In this document: piece after piece, positions 50,706 to 61,959 of the stretch
Layout: each line of letters begins with the position of its first letter
Numbering within the stretch: position 1 is the first letter of the stretch
Assembly (NCBI GenBank): GCA_913061435.1
Contig: CAJXUK010000003.1
Location: 1-64,000 of the forward strand
Direction of reading: 5' to 3'
Source of the DNA: an uncultured Thalassolituus sp.
GTDB lineage: Bacteria > Pseudomonadota > Gammaproteobacteria > Pseudomonadales > Oceanobacteraceae
Length of the DNA: 64,000 nucleotides
The notes under the pieces: generated by a model
Database searches by the model: none
The model's input: only the letters and a program-made list of their open reading frames with translations
What the model was told of the DNA's origin: nothing
Position numbers and translations under genes: made by a program

Positions 50706-52646
50706 GTGATTAATACGCGATCTATGTTTATTTTTTTTGTTTTTATTACTGTGACTCTCCCTTTTAGAGTCTTTGCTAGTAGTCATCATGAAATTTACGT
50801 TCAAGAAACACATGTCGATGTTAACACCACAGAATTAGGGTGGCATAAGCAATGGTTGCACTTATTGCATTATCGCTCACATAGTATTTTGGGTGATATG
50901 GAAAGTGAAAATGATACCGCCAGTTTTTTTGTGCACAAAAATGGTAAGACAGATCCTGTTGCAGAATTAAACGCAGAAATTGATTTATTTTCATTATCTA
51001 ATTTAGAAGATAATGCGTCCTTACAGTGTCGTTTTCCTGCGCGCTATCAATGGTTAAAATCCTATTTTTCAGATTGGGTTGATCAGCCTTGCAGTGAATT
51101 ACACGAGTGGAAAAAAGAATTGGATGCGCACTATCTTACGCTTATATTCCCTGCTTCTTATTTAAACTCGCCTTCTTCTATGTATGGCCACACACTTATT
51201 CGTTTAGACAGAAAAGACGAAGAAAAAAGTAAACTGCTGTCTTATAGTGTCAACTTTGCTGCAAATGCGGATACCACAGACAATGAACTGGTTTTTAGCT
51301 ATAAAGGCTTAGCGGGTGGCTATCCAGGTGTTGTTTCAGTATTACCTTATTACGCCAAAGTAAATGAATACAGTCATCTTGAGCATCGAGATGTGTGGGA
51401 GTATCGATTAAATTTAACGGCTCAAGAAGTCGATCAATTTATTAACCATATTTGGGAAACCAAAGAGACAGAGTTTGATTATTTCTTTTTTGATGAAAAC
51501 TGCTCTTACCGGTTGCTTGCACTTTTAGATGCTGCCAGTGAACGTATCGATACTGCTAAAGATTTTTCACTTAAAGCGATGCCAATCGATACCATTCGCA
51601 GTTTATTAGATACCAATAAAGTAGAGTCTGTGGAATATCGACCTTCGTCTGCGGTGGTATTGAATCAGCAACAGGCACAATTAAATACGGTGCAAAAAAA
51701 ATGGGCAAAAGCCCTTGCCCTGGACCCCAGTGTTATTACGCAACAAGAATTTCAGCAGTTAACCGAAATAGAACAAGCGCAAGTGCTTGAAGTGTCGATT
51801 AGTTATTTACGCTATTTGGTTATCAAGAAAAAGCAGCGCAGTCCAGAGAATCGCCAACGTTCTTTGGCACTGTTATCTGCGCGCAGCAGAATTTCTTTGC
51901 AGGGCGTTTTTGAACCCACACAACAGCCGATAATAAGGGACGATCAAGGGCATTTAACTCAGCGAACGTCTTTTTATATAGGTCAACAAAACAGCAATGA
52001 ATTTGTCGATATGAATGTGCGTATTGCCTATCACGAACTCATGGATTTACCCGATGGATTTATTAAAGGGGGGCAAATTGAAATGGGGTCTTTGGTATTA
52101 AGAGCGATAAATGACACGCAAGGGTCCGGTAGTGATCATTCGAAACTTCAACTGCAGGCATTCAATATCATTAATATTTTATCTTTAGGGGCTCGTGATT
52201 ATTTTCAACAGCCTGTTTCGTGGCGTGTAAAACTTGGTTTTGATCGTTTTATTCTTGAGGGGAGTGATTTGTTTGCTCATTTGGATGTTGCTGGTGGTTA
52301 TAGTTATGAAGCGATTTGGCAGAATTACAAATTGGGTCAAGTGTATGGTTTATTGGAAGCACGTTTAAAAACTTCAGGTCAATTTCAGTACGATTATCAG
52401 TTGTCTGCCGGTACCCAGTTAGGTTGGTTATATCAGGGCAGCGATTGGCAGATCAATACGTATGCGAGTTATTTTCCGTCTGTTGCGGGGGCAGAATTTG
52501 ATTATCAAGATGTATCTTTAGCATTTGGCCGTAAATTGGATACTAATCTTCAATTACGATTAGAAGCAGTGAAACAAGTTGTGCAAGATGGAAGCGATAG
52601 TGACGATGGCGACAGCGTTAAATTGGGGATTAACTGGTACTTTTAA
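50706..52646 (+). CDS. DUF4105-domain envelope protein
   Basis: SYLNSPSSMYGHTLIRLDR, LAGGYPGVVSVLPYYAKVNEYSHLEHRDVWEYRLNLT, YFFFDENCSYRLLALLDAA; beta-rich C-terminus ending in WYF. Confidence 0.82.
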   Translation: MINTRSMFIFFVFITVTLPFRVFASSHHEIYVQETHVDVNTTELGWHKQWLHLLHYRSHSILGDMESENDTASFFVHKNGKTDPVAELNAEIDLFSLSNLEDNASLQCRFPARYQWLKSYFSDWVDQPCSELHEWKKELDAHYLTLIFPASYLNSPSSMYGHTLIRLDRKDEEKSKLLSYSVNFAANADTTDNELVFSYKGLAGGYPGVVSVLPYYAKVNEYSHLEHRDVWEYRLNLTAQEVDQFINHIWETKETEFDYFFFDENCSYRLLALLDAASERIDTAKDFSLKAMPIDTIRSLLDTNKVESVEYRPSSAVVLNQQQAQLNTVQKKWAKALALDPSVITQQEFQQLTEIEQAQVLEVSISYLRYLVIKKKQRSPENRQRSLALLSARSRISLQGVFEPTQQPIIRDDQGHLTQRTSFYIGQQNSNEFVDMNVRIAYHELMDLPDGFIKGGQIEMGSLVLRAINDTQGSGSDHSKLQLQAFNIINILSLGARDYFQQPVSWRVKLGFDRFILEGSDLFAHLDVAGGYSYEAIWQNYKLGQVYGLLEARLKTSGQFQYDYQLSAGTQLGWLYQGSDWQINTYASYFPSVAGAEFDYQDVSLAFGRKLDTNLQLRLEAVKQVVQDGSDSDDGDSVKLGINWYF

Positions 52647-52685
52647 TAGCTTTTTTTAATAACTACTTTTAATAAGGACTTTTTA

Positions 52686-53549
52686 ATGATCATTTTTAAT
52701 CTAAAAGAGTCGTATTCTATGGGTCTCTTTTTACAAGGTTGCATGTTATCGATCAGTGTATTGTTATCGGGTTGTAGCAACGTTACTAGCTTACTGTTTT
52801 ATCCACAATCTCAGCACGTAAGAACACCTGCCGATATTGGATTAGAGTATGAAGAGGTGGTATTGACCACTATTGATAATACCGACCTAGTTTCTTGGTA
52901 CTTACCGTCGCAGCCTAAAATATCCTCTGCCAACGCTCCAATTGTATTATTTTTACATGGTAACGCTGAAAATATCAGTACGCATATTGGCAGCGTTTAT
53001 TGGCTTCCCGATCAGGGTGTGAGTGTTTTTTTATTGGATTATCGTGGCTTTGGAAAATCAGCAGGAGAGCCTTTTGTTCCCGCTATTTTTCAAGATGTTG
53101 AAGCTTCGTTAATCTGGTTGCGTCAACAGTTCCCAGAGCGGCCTATTTATATTTTAGGGCAAAGTATCGGTGCCGCTATTGGCACTACTAGTATGGCGTT
53201 ATTTGAAAAAGATTATGCCATAAAGGGTCTGATATTAGATGCAGGCTTTACTGGTTACCGTGACATCTCACAGCATGTTACTTCAAAGTCATTCATTACT
53301 TGGCTCGTTTGGCCATTAACGTGGCTGCTGCCTACCCGATGGGATCCGATTGATTATGTCGATAAAATATCTTCTAAACCTTTACTGATGTTTCACAGCC
53401 AAGAGGATATGATTTTACCTTATGATGATGCTTATCGACTGTTTGAAACAGCCAATGAACCCAAGGTTTGGTATGATTCTAAGGGAGGGCATATCCAAAC
53501 ATTTAATGACGCTGAATACCGTAAAATACTGCTCGAATTCTTGATGTAG
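52686..53549 (+). CDS. Alpha/beta hydrolase (YfhR/Bem46-like), putative lipoprotein
   Basis: LSVLLSGCSN lipobox-like; FLHGNAENISTHIGSV, DYRGFGKSAG, GQSIGAAIGT. Confidence 0.85.
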   Translation: MIIFNLKESYSMGLFLQGCMLSISVLLSGCSNVTSLLFYPQSQHVRTPADIGLEYEEVVLTTIDNTDLVSWYLPSQPKISSANAPIVLFLHGNAENISTHIGSVYWLPDQGVSVFLLDYRGFGKSAGEPFVPAIFQDVEASLIWLRQQFPERPIYILGQSIGAAIGTTSMALFEKDYAIKGLILDAGFTGYRDISQHVTSKSFITWLVWPLTWLLPTRWDPIDYVDKISSKPLLMFHSQEDMILPYDDAYRLFETANEPKVWYDSKGGHIQTFNDAEYRKILLEFLM

Positions 53550-53672
53550 TAGTCAGTTTTTTAAGATATCTCAATATTGCATAACTGTGCTTGCTAAGTC
53601 GTACTTTCATCAGTAAAATGCGGCGTCAAAGTTGTACCCACCTACCTTCTATATACGCTCAGGTTGCCCTAT

Positions 53673-55157
53673 ATGTTGCGAATCGCTGAAGATGCTTTGA
53701 CATTTGATGATGTCTTGTTAGTTCCTGGTTATTCTGAAGTTCTGCCCAATCAAGTATCGCTTAAAACGCGGATTACTAAAGGTATTGAACTTAATGTCCC
53801 CCTTGTTTCTGCTGCTATGGATACCGTTACCGAAGCCCGCTTGGCGATTGCGATTGCTCAAGAAGGTGGTTTGGGGATCATCCACAAGAATATGACCATT
53901 GCTGAACAAGCGGCTGAGGTAATTAAGGTTAAGCGCTATGAAAGTGGTGTGGTAAAAGACCCGGTTGTTACTCCTAGCACGACCACGATTCGTGAGTTAC
54001 TAGAGCTTATTAATAAGCACAACTTTTCTGGTGTGCCGGTTGTAGATGGTGAAGATTTGGTCGGTATTGTTACCAGTCGTGATGTTCGCTTTGAAAAGAA
54101 TTTAGATGCAACTGTGGCGTCTGTTATGACGCCAAAAGAAAAATTGGTAACCGTTAAAGAAGGCGAGTGCCGCGATGTGGTGCAAGACTTGTTGCATACT
54201 CACCGTATCGAAAAAGTATTGGTGATCGATGACGCGGGTAAATTAGTCGGCTTAATGACGGTTAGAGACATGATAAAAGCGCAAGCTTATCCTCTTGCTT
54301 CTAAAGATGAGCGTGGCAGTTTACGCGTAGGTGCTGCAGTTGGCACAGGCCAGGGTACAGACGAACGTATTGCGGCACTCGCTGCAGCGGGTGTCGATGT
54401 GATTGTTGTAGATACGGCACACGGACATACCAGCAATGCTTCTGGCACAGGGGTTATTGATCGTGTGCGTTGGGTAAAAGAAAACTTTCCGCACATTCAG
54501 GTTATTGGCGGTAATATTGCCACTGCTGAAGCAGCAATTGCTTTAGCTGAAGCCGGTGCTGATGGCGTTAAAGTGGGTATTGGCCCGGGTTCAATTTGTA
54601 CAACTCGTATTGTTGCCGGTGTAGGTGTGCCACAAATTTCAGCTGTTGCTAATGTCGCAGAAGCGATGAAAAAATACGATGTTCCGGTGATTGCCGATGG
54701 TGGCATTCGCTATTCGGGTGATATTGCCAAAGCCATTGTTGCTGGTGCAAGCGTTATTATGGTGGGCTCTATGATGGCGGGTACGGATGAAGCACCGGGT
54801 GAGGTTGAACTTTATCAAGGTCGTGCTTACAAGAGTTATCGTGGTATGGGTTCTTTGGGTGCCATGGATCAATCGCAAGGCTCGTCGGATCGTTATTTCC
54901 AAGATAAAAATAGTGGTGTCGATAAGTTAGTGCCAGAAGGCATTGAAGGTCGTATCGCAGTTAAAGGCCCATTAACTAATATTGTTCATCAGTTAATGGG
55001 TGGTGTTCGTGCTTCTATGGGTTACACCGGCTGTGCAACTATTGAAGAAATGCGTACTAAACCAGAGTTTGTTCGTATTACAAACGCCGGTATGAAAGAG
55101 TCGCACGTGCATGATGTGCAAATCACGAAAGAAGCCCCGAATTATCGTATGGGCTAG
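53673..55157 (+). CDS. guaB: Inosine-5'-monophosphate dehydrogenase
   Basis: [20 protein letters not shown] domains, [17 protein letters not shown]. Confidence 0.96.
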   Translation: MLRIAEDALTFDDVLLVPGYSEVLPNQVSLKTRITKGIELNVPLVSAAMDTVTEARLAIAIAQEGGLGIIHKNMTIAEQAAEVIKVKRYESGVVKDPVVTPSTTTIRELLELINKHNFSGVPVVDGEDLVGIVTSRDVRFEKNLDATVASVMTPKEKLVTVKEGECRDVVQDLLHTHRIEKVLVIDDAGKLVGLMTVRDMIKAQAYPLASKDERGSLRVGAAVGTGQGTDERIAALAAAGVDVIVVDTAHGHTSNASGTGVIDRVRWVKENFPHIQVIGGNIATAEAAIALAEAGADGVKVGIGPGSICTTRIVAGVGVPQISAVANVAEAMKKYDVPVIADGGIRYSGDIAKAIVAGASVIMVGSMMAGTDEAPGEVELYQGRAYKSYRGMGSLGAMDQSQGSSDRYFQDKNSGVDKLVPEGIEGRIAVKGPLTNIVHQLMGGVRASMGYTGCATIEEMRTKPEFVRITNAGMKESHVHDVQITKEAPNYRMG

Positions 55158-55171
55158 AAGCTACTTGCGTT

Positions 55172-55303
55172 GTTAGAGCTTTGTTAAAAAATGGTTCAAG
55201 ATCCTCACTTAGCGCGCTAAGCTCCGGTCTTTTGCAATTTTTTTGCCTTGCTCTAACGGCCTCAGTAACGCTTCTTAAAAAGATAAAAGAATTTATAAGA
55301 AGC
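55172..55303. promoter_or_regulatory. Long nested inverted repeat plus a second hairpin in the guaB-guaA intergenic region
   Basis: GTTAGAGC (55172..55179) / GCTCTAAC (55250..55257), inner palindrome CTTAGCGCGCTAAG (55208..55221), then GCTTCTTA (55270..55277) / TAAGAAGC (55296..55303). Confidence 0.65.
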
Positions 55304-55446
55304 TCTTTTGATTGATAGTATTTACGCCGTTTTGCGGAATAAGTACTCAGTCACGCTTCGATCAATTTAGATAAAATTTTAACCTGCTGATTCGTCTGCG
55401 GGTTTTTTCATTTTGTACTGCGGTGCATTTTTAAAAAGAGATATTT

Positions 55447-57018
55447 ATGACTGACATTCACGCTCAGCGTATTTTAATTTTAGACTTTGGTTCTCAATAT
55501 ACTCAATTGATCGCACGCCGCGTTCGTGAATTGGGTGTGTTTTCTGAAATTCGTGCATGGGATATGGATGATCAGGAAATCATTGATTATGCACCTAACG
55601 GTATCATCCTTGCCGGTGGTCCTGAGTCGGTAACGGAAGACGACTCTCCACGCGCTCCGCAAGCGGTATTTGATTTAGGTGTTCCGGTATTGGGTATTTG
55701 CTACGGCATGCAGACCATGGCCGAGCAGTTAGGCGGCAAGGTTGAAGGTTCTGATTTACGCGAGTTTGGTTATGCGCGCATCAAAACAGAAGGCTCTTCT
55801 GCTTTGTTGAAAGACATTGCTGATCATATTGAAGGCGGCGATAAGTTCTTAGATGTGTGGATGAGTCACGGCGATAAAGTAACGCAAATGCCAAAAGGCT
55901 TTGAGTTAATGGCGTCAACCGGTTCATGCCCCATTGCCGGTATGTATCACGCCGAGAAAAACTATTACGGCGTACAGTTTCACCCAGAAGTGACACACAC
56001 ATTGCAAGGTGAGCGCTTGTTAGGACACTTTATTCACGAAATTTGTGATTGTGATTCTTTGTGGACGCCAGCAAAAATTATTGAAGACCAAATTGAACGT
56101 GTACGCGCTCAAGTGGGCGACAAAAAAGTATTATTGGGTCTTTCCGGTGGTGTTGATTCATCGGTTGTTGCGGCGTTATTGCACAAGGCCATCGGCGATC
56201 AGTTAACCTGCGTATTCGTTGATAACGGCTTACTGCGTAAGAACGAAGGTGACATGGTGATGGAGATGTTCGCCGACAACATGGGCGTTAAAGTTATTCG
56301 CGCCGATGCTGAAGATTTATTCTTAGGCAAACTAAAAGGCATCTCCGACCCAGAGCTTAAGCGTAAAGCGATTGGTAATACTTTTATTGAAGTTTTTGAT
56401 GCTGAAGCGACCAAAATTAAAGACGTTGATTTCTTAGCGCAGGGTACTATTTACCCAGACGTTATTGAATCAGCGGCGTCTAAAACCGGTAAAGCGCATG
56501 TGATTAAATCACACCACAATGTGGGTGGCTTGCCAGACGATATGAAGATGGAGCTGGTTGAGCCACTTCGTGAATTGTTTAAAGACGAAGTTCGCAAAAT
56601 GGGTCTTGAACTCGGTTTGCCATACGACATGGTTTACCGCCACCCATTCCCTGGGCCTGGTTTGGGTGTGCGTATTTTGGGTGAAGTTAAAAAAGAATAT
56701 TGCGATATCTTGCGCGAAGCGGATGCGATTTTCTTAGAAGAATTACACAAATTCGATTGGTATCACAAAACCTCACAAGCGTTTGTGGTTTTCTTACCGG
56801 TTAAATCGGTAGGTGTTGTCGGCGATGGCCGTCGTTATGAGTGGGTTGTATCGTTACGCGCGGTAGAAACCATCGACTTTATGACCGCTCGTTGGGCACA
56901 TCTTCCGTATGAGTTGTTAGAAAAGGTGTCTAACCGCATTATTAACGAAATTGAGCACATCTCGCGTGTTGCTTACGACGTAAGCTCTAAGCCGCCCGCT
57001 ACGATAGAGTGGGAATAA
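55447..57018 (+). CDS. guaA: GMP synthase (glutamine-hydrolysing)
   Basis: [59 protein letters not shown]-terminus. Confidence 0.96.
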   Translation: MTDIHAQRILILDFGSQYTQLIARRVRELGVFSEIRAWDMDDQEIIDYAPNGIILAGGPESVTEDDSPRAPQAVFDLGVPVLGICYGMQTMAEQLGGKVEGSDLREFGYARIKTEGSSALLKDIADHIEGGDKFLDVWMSHGDKVTQMPKGFELMASTGSCPIAGMYHAEKNYYGVQFHPEVTHTLQGERLLGHFIHEICDCDSLWTPAKIIEDQIERVRAQVGDKKVLLGLSGGVDSSVVAALLHKAIGDQLTCVFVDNGLLRKNEGDMVMEMFADNMGVKVIRADAEDLFLGKLKGISDPELKRKAIGNTFIEVFDAEATKIKDVDFLAQGTIYPDVIESAASKTGKAHVIKSHHNVGGLPDDMKMELVEPLRELFKDEVRKMGLELGLPYDMVYRHPFPGPGLGVRILGEVKKEYCDILREADAIFLEELHKFDWYHKTSQAFVVFLPVKSVGVVGDGRRYEWVVSLRAVETIDFMTARWAHLPYELLEKVSNRIINEIEHISRVAYDVSSKPPATIEWE

Positions 57019-57052
57019 CACCAGCTCAGCTGGCGTTATTTTAACCGCTGAT

Positions 57053-57083
57053 AAAAAAACCAATACCTAGTATTGGTTTTTTT
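57053..57083. terminator. Terminator after guaA
   Basis: AACCAATAC-cta-GTATTGGTTTTTTT; preceded by a second hairpin (57014..57043, CCAGC-tca-GCTGG) beginning at the guaA stop. Confidence 0.85.
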
Positions 57084-57198
57084 ATGCCTAAAATATAAGA
57101 GTGTTTTTAGTAAGGCACCTGCCGATGTATCATGGGTTATTTACTGATTCAAACCAGAGTTAAACCAGAGTCAAAACTGCAATTTATAAAGGTGTATT

Positions 57199-57720
57199 AT
57201 GAAATTACAACAGATTGATAAAGCCGTTTATCGCAAACGATCGACTCAGCTGATGATAATGACCGTGGTGATATTATTGGCGACCTCATTAAGTGTGTCT
57301 AATATCTTAATTGCCTTGTTTGGCAGTGAGGTAAATGGTGAAAATTTTTGGCTTAATGCAGCCGGTGTGATTGCGGGTTTGTTTGTTATTTCTTTGGTGT
57401 ATAAAGTTATTTTGGCCAAACCATATATGGCAGAAGTCAATTATGTGCGTAATTTAAAGAAAGAAATGAACCGCATATATCGCAACTCAAAAATGTTACA
57501 AGCCAAAACCGAAGAAGGAAACAAGCAGGCACTGATTATTAGTTATTATAATTTTCAGTTGTGTAAGCAAATTTATCAGCTAGACAATAACACCCTAACG
57601 ATGGACGAGTTAAACGAAAAGATTCGTGCACTCGACCAGCGTTTGGAAGAGATGGGGCTAGAAATCACTGCCGACGATTATACTCCTGAGTTGCTCGACG
57701 AGCTAAAATCCGTAACTTAG
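57199..57720 (+). CDS. DUF3087-like membrane protein
   Basis: 173 aa; two TM helices then a soluble helical domain (MKLQQIDKAVYRKRSTQLM...LNEKIRALDQRLEEMGLEI). Confidence 0.68.
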   Translation: MKLQQIDKAVYRKRSTQLMIMTVVILLATSLSVSNILIALFGSEVNGENFWLNAAGVIAGLFVISLVYKVILAKPYMAEVNYVRNLKKEMNRIYRNSKMLQAKTEEGNKQALIISYYNFQLCKQIYQLDNNTLTMDELNEKIRALDQRLEEMGLEITADDYTPELLDELKSVT

Positions 57721-57742
57721 TTTTTAACGGTTTGCACCTGCA

Positions 57743-58621
57743 TTAAATGGCAGCTTGCTTTGTTGTTTTGTCTTTTTTTAAGACGTAATAAGTAAAAACA
57801 GATGCACTCATAAACATGAAAATACTGTATACACTAGGAGCTACCGACATTTCGCTGCTTTGTAAAATTCCCTGAGTAATTAACAAAGTTAGTGTGCTGT
57901 TTTGTAATCCTACCTCAAGGGTGATTGCACGAGACTGGGATTCTTGATGCAGTAAGTAACGGCCCGCAAAATACCCAAGTAGCATTGTGCTTAGATTCAA
58001 TAAAATTGCCGCGGGCCCAGTGAGCACAATAAAGCCGATCCATTTTTCTCCTTGAGTAATGGCAATACTTAGAATCACAAATACCAATACAAAAATGGAA
58101 AACCAGCTAACAAAGCGTTCGGAGCGTTGTGCTAGGTTATGCCATTTGGCCCGCAACAGCATACCGATGATTACTGGGATTACCGTCACGACCATCAAAA
58201 TTACCCAAGTTTTAATTAATGGTAATTCAAAAGTTTGTTCTTCGTTGCCATAAAAACCAATCGCCCAAACCGCCAAGATAGGAATAGTAAAGGGGGTGAT
58301 AAAACCAATCACCGAAGTTAAGGATACAGAAAGCCCAACATCACCTTTGGCCAAATAGGTATATAAGTTAGAGGTTGCGCCGCCAGGGCACAGTGACAAG
58401 ATAAATAAACCAATGGCGAGTTCGCCTTCTAAACCAGTTAGGGCAATAACAGCGACTGCAAAAATAGGTAGCAATAGCATTTGGCAAATAAAGCCCAATA
58501 AAAAAGCCTTAGGTTGAACAAATACCCGTTTGAAATCCGCAGGAACAAGACTTAAACCAACCCCCGTCATAATCAGTATGATGGCGATCGGCAGGCCGAC
58601 CTGTGTGAGAGTTTCCAGCAT
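57743..58621 (-). CDS. Bile acid:sodium symporter family protein
   Basis: FILSLCPGGATSNLYTYLAKGDVGLSVSLTSV, TLEVGLQNSTLTLLI. Confidence 0.88.
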   Translation of the reverse strand: MLETLTQVGLPIAIILIMTGVGLSLVPADFKRVFVQPKAFLLGFICQMLLLPIFAVAVIALTGLEGELAIGLFILSLCPGGATSNLYTYLAKGDVGLSVSLTSVIGFITPFTIPILAVWAIGFYGNEEQTFELPLIKTWVILMVVTVIPVIIGMLLRAKWHNLAQRSERFVSWFSIFVLVFVILSIAITQGEKWIGFIVLTGPAAILLNLSTMLLGYFAGRYLLHQESQSRAITLEVGLQNSTLTLLITQGILQSSEMSVAPSVYSIFMFMSASVFTYYVLKKDKTTKQAAI

Positions 58622-58815
58622 GAGTGTGTACCACTTTGATATAATTGTTTTTATTTCTGCCGACAGGTTACTCTGTCAAACTAACCGCTGCAAGCTATTG
58701 GAATGCTTAATAAAGTGGTGTAGAATGCGCGACCCCTGAATTTTCAGTGGTCAAACATTCATGGTAGGCAATTTCAAAACCTACCCACAGATAAACGATC
58801 GGAGCGAAATACTTT

Positions 58816-59067
58816 ATGGTAGTTATCCGTTTAAGCCGTAGCGGCTCAAAAAAGCGTCCTTTTTATCACCTGTCTGTTGCAGACGAACGTAACCCACGTG
58901 ACGGTCGATTTATCGAACGTGTAGGTTTCTTCAATCCTGTAGCACGCGGTGCTGAAGAAGCACTTCGTATCAACGTAGAACGCGTTGAATACTGGATGAG
59001 CAAAGGCGCACAGCCTTCTGCGCGTGTTGCTAAGTTATTAAAAGACAACGCTAAAGCACAAGCGTAA
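58816..59067 (+). CDS. rpsP: 30S ribosomal protein S16
   Basis: [41 protein letters not shown]. Confidence 0.96.
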   Translation: MVVIRLSRSGSKKRPFYHLSVADERNPRDGRFIERVGFFNPVARGAEEALRINVERVEYWMSKGAQPSARVAKLLKDNAKAQA

Positions 59068-59091
59068 TCTTAGCTTTCACCGGGGAATATC

Positions 59092-59643
59092 ATGGCATCA
59101 TCACAGCAATCCAATACGATTAGCGATTCCGACGTAACCATCGTTGGTAAAGTGACGACTGCATTCGGTATTAAAGGATGGGTAAAGATTTATTCTTACA
59201 CCGATCCGATGAAAGGCATTCTGGATTATAAGAATTGGTTGCTGAAGGTTAAAGGTCAGTGGCTTCCTTATAAAGTGAAAGAAGGCAAACCCCAAGGTAA
59301 AGGCATTGTTGCAAAATTCGAAGGTATTGATGATCGCGATTTAGCATTGGCGTTAAGCCAAATAGAAATTGCTGTACTCACTTCAGATTTGCCACAACTA
59401 GCAGATGACGAATTTTATTGGTCTCAGCTTGTTGGTTTGATCGTCGTTAACAAAAACGGCGAGTTGTTAGGAAAAATAGATCATTTATTTAACTCGGGTG
59501 CGCCTCACGATGTGATGTGTGTCAAGGGATATGAAGGCAGTCTTGACCAGCAAGAACGCTTGATCCCTTATGTTGATGCAGTGATCGAAAAGATTGACTT
59601 GGATGCTGGTGAAATGCAAGTCGATTGGGAAGCAGACTTTTAA
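59092..59643 (+). CDS. rimM: Ribosome maturation factor RimM
   Basis: VGKVTTAFGIKGWVKIYSYTDP; position in the rpsP operon. Confidence 0.94.
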   Translation: MASSQQSNTISDSDVTIVGKVTTAFGIKGWVKIYSYTDPMKGILDYKNWLLKVKGQWLPYKVKEGKPQGKGIVAKFEGIDDRDLALALSQIEIAVLTSDLPQLADDEFYWSQLVGLIVVNKNGELLGKIDHLFNSGAPHDVMCVKGYEGSLDQQERLIPYVDAVIEKIDLDAGEMQVDWEADF

Positions 59644-59668
59644 TTAAGCCTGTTAGTGTGGTGAGTCC

Positions 59669-60421
59669 ATGTGGTTTGGTGTAGTAACCCTGTTCCCTGA
59701 AATGATTCAGCCTATGACCCAATTGGGTGTAGTAGGTCGGTCGGTAAAACAAGGTCTATTGAGCTTAAATGTTTGGAATCCTAGAGATTTCACTCATGAC
59801 AAGCATCAAACAGTGGATGATCGTCCATATGGTGGTGGCCCTGGCATGTTGATGAAAATTCAACCATTACGGGACGCGATCAACGCTGCTAAAGCCGAAG
59901 CGGGTGAAGGTGTGAAGGTAATTTACATGTCACCTCAAGGGCGTAAGTTAGATCAAGCAGGAGTCGTTGAACTGGCTCAGCACGATAAACTAATTTTAGT
60001 AGCAGGGCGATACGAAGGCATCGATGAACGTTTAATCGAGGCCGAAATCGACGAAGAGTGGTCTATCGGCGATTTTGTACTCAGTGGTGGAGAGTTACCC
60101 GCCATGACGTTATTAGATGCGGTAAGTAGACAAGTAGCGGGAGTCTTAGGGCACGAATTATCGGCCGTTCAAGACTCTTTTGCGGATGGTTTACTCGACT
60201 GCCCACATTATACCCGCCCAGAAGAATTTGATGGGCAAGGGGTACCCAGCGTGTTGTTGAGTGGTAATCATAAACACATTCAACAGTGGCGTCTGAAACA
60301 GTCCTTAGGACGTACCTGGCAACGACGACCAGACCTATTAGATAAGCTGGACTTAAACGACGAACAAGTTTCGTTATTAGAAGATTTTAAGCGTGAGTCA
60401 GAAGAACCTCACGAGGATTAA
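59669..60421 (+). CDS. trmD: tRNA (guanine-N1)-methyltransferase
   Basis: [56 protein letters not shown]. Confidence 0.96.
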   Translation: MWFGVVTLFPEMIQPMTQLGVVGRSVKQGLLSLNVWNPRDFTHDKHQTVDDRPYGGGPGMLMKIQPLRDAINAAKAEAGEGVKVIYMSPQGRKLDQAGVVELAQHDKLILVAGRYEGIDERLIEAEIDEEWSIGDFVLSGGELPAMTLLDAVSRQVAGVLGHELSAVQDSFADGLLDCPHYTRPEEFDGQGVPSVLLSGNHKHIQQWRLKQSLGRTWQRRPDLLDKLDLNDEQVSLLEDFKRESEEPHED

Positions 60422-60431
60422 GGAGCGAGCA

Positions 60432-60794
60432 ATGAGCAACAAAAACGCAATCATTCAGCAACTTGAAGCAGAACAGCTTAAGCAAGAAGTACCAGCATTT
60501 GGCCCTGGTGACACTCTAGTCGTTCAAGTTAAAGTTATCGAAGGCACACGTGAGCGTCTACAGGCGTTTGAAGGTGTTGTAATTGGTAAGCGTAACCGCG
60601 GTGTAAACTCTGCGTTTACTGTACGTAAAATCTCTCACGGTGTGGGCGTTGAGCGTACTTTCCAAACACACAGCCGTTTAATCGAGTCTATCGAAGTTAA
60701 ACGTCGTGGTGCAGTACGTCAGGCTAAACTTTACTATCTACGCGAGCGTAGCGGTAAGTCTGCACGTATTAAAGAGAAGTTGGGTAAAAAATAA
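60432..60794 (+). CDS. rplS: 50S ribosomal protein L19
   Basis: [60 protein letters not shown] 60432 with AGGAG upstream. Confidence 0.96.
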   Translation: MSNKNAIIQQLEAEQLKQEVPAFGPGDTLVVQVKVIEGTRERLQAFEGVVIGKRNRGVNSAFTVRKISHGVGVERTFQTHSRLIESIEVKRRGAVRQAKLYYLRERSGKSARIKEKLGKK

Positions 60795-60830
60795 TAGCCT
60801 TGGCTACTTATTTATAACCAAATCTAAAAG

Positions 60831-60854
60831 AACGGGCCGCTGGCCCGTTTTTTT
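60831..60854 (+). terminator. Terminator of the rpsP-rplS operon
   Basis: AACGGGC-cgctg-GCCCGTTTTTTT. Confidence 0.87.
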
Positions 60855-61001
60855 ATGCCTGAAATTATGTACACTACGGGAACTTATTTAGGATGTGTGA
60901 TTCTTAATTAATCATGCTTTGATTACCCCACCAGACTTAATGACTGATAATCAAAAAATATTAATAAATACTAATGCCTGTTAAAAACAGCTGGAGATAG
61001 A

Positions 61002-61817
61002 ATGAGAATATTAGCCGCTTTGTTAACCGTATTTGCGGTAGTAAGCACCAGTGTTGCAGAAGACAATACCCAGCAAGGCACAGCCAAATCGTTGCCAACA
61101 ACGGCGCAACTTAAACAACAAAATGAACAACTTGCGTTAAAAGTTCAGGCACAGATTTCTCAATCGTTTGGTCAGCCAGTTAAAGTTAAAGAAGTGATTA
61201 GTTTAGCTAAAGATCAAGTTGTAGAAGCTGTTTTGGCTGATGGTTCTTTGGTGCATTTAACTCCAGATTTAAGTCATATGATTTATCGCGGTGAGCTTTA
61301 CGAGCTGCTGCCTATGAATCCTAATAATATTACTAAAAACCGCAACAACTTAAAACGCGAAGGCTTAATGGCAGATTTAAAAAACACTGATCTTGTTGTG
61401 TTTAAAGCCAAGGGTGAAGAAAAAACAGTGATTAATGTGTTTACTGATATTGACTGTGGTTACTGCCGTAAATTACATGAAGAAGTACCCCGTTTGAATG
61501 ATTTGGGTATTACGGTGCGTTATTTGGCTTACCCAAGAGCGGGTGTTACCGATCGTCGTACTGGACAATTAACCGGTTCTTTCAAAAAAATTAAATCGGT
61601 TTGGTGTGATGATGATCGTGAAGAGGCCATGACCGCGGCGAAGAAAAACCGCACGATAAAAGATAATTTAGAATGTGATGCCCCCATTGCTGAACACATG
61701 GCTCTGGGTTCTCAGGTAGGTGTTAGCGGCACGCCAGCCATTGTTTTACAAGATGGTCGTTTTATTGGTGGCTACATGGCTGCAGACGATTTAGCTAAAG
61801 AGATTGGTGTTAAGTAA
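61002..61817 (+). CDS. dsbC: Thiol:disulfide interchange protein DsbC family
   Basis: Signal peptide; VFTDIDCGYCRKLHEEVPRLNDLGITVRYLAYPRAG; GVSGTPAIVLQDGRFIGGY. Confidence 0.9.
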   Translation: MRILAALLTVFAVVSTSVAEDNTQQGTAKSLPTTAQLKQQNEQLALKVQAQISQSFGQPVKVKEVISLAKDQVVEAVLADGSLVHLTPDLSHMIYRGELYELLPMNPNNITKNRNNLKREGLMADLKNTDLVVFKAKGEEKTVINVFTDIDCGYCRKLHEEVPRLNDLGITVRYLAYPRAGVTDRRTGQLTGSFKKIKSVWCDDDREEAMTAAKKNRTIKDNLECDAPIAEHMALGSQVGVSGTPAIVLQDGRFIGGYMAADDLAKEIGVK

Positions 61818-61842
61818 CTTTATTAACAGCAAAATTAGCAGC

Positions 61843-61892
61843 AATGATTAGTAGTAATGATTAGTAGTAATGATTAGTAGTAATGATTAGTA
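61843..61892. repeat. 13-bp tandem repeat (aatgattagtagt, about 3.8 copies)
   Basis: Three perfect units plus 11 nt, directly downstream of dsbC. Confidence 0.92.
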
Positions 61893-61901
61893 ACATTGAC
61901 T

Positions 61902-61940
61902 AAAAAAAGGGCCGTATAGAAATTTATACGGCCCTTTTTT
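61902..61940. terminator. Bidirectional terminator between dsbC and the SbtA-like gene
   Basis: AAGGGCCGTATA-gaaatt-TATACGGCCCTT with A/T runs. Confidence 0.9.
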
Positions 61941-61959
61941 ATTTGTATTTCTTGTTGTA

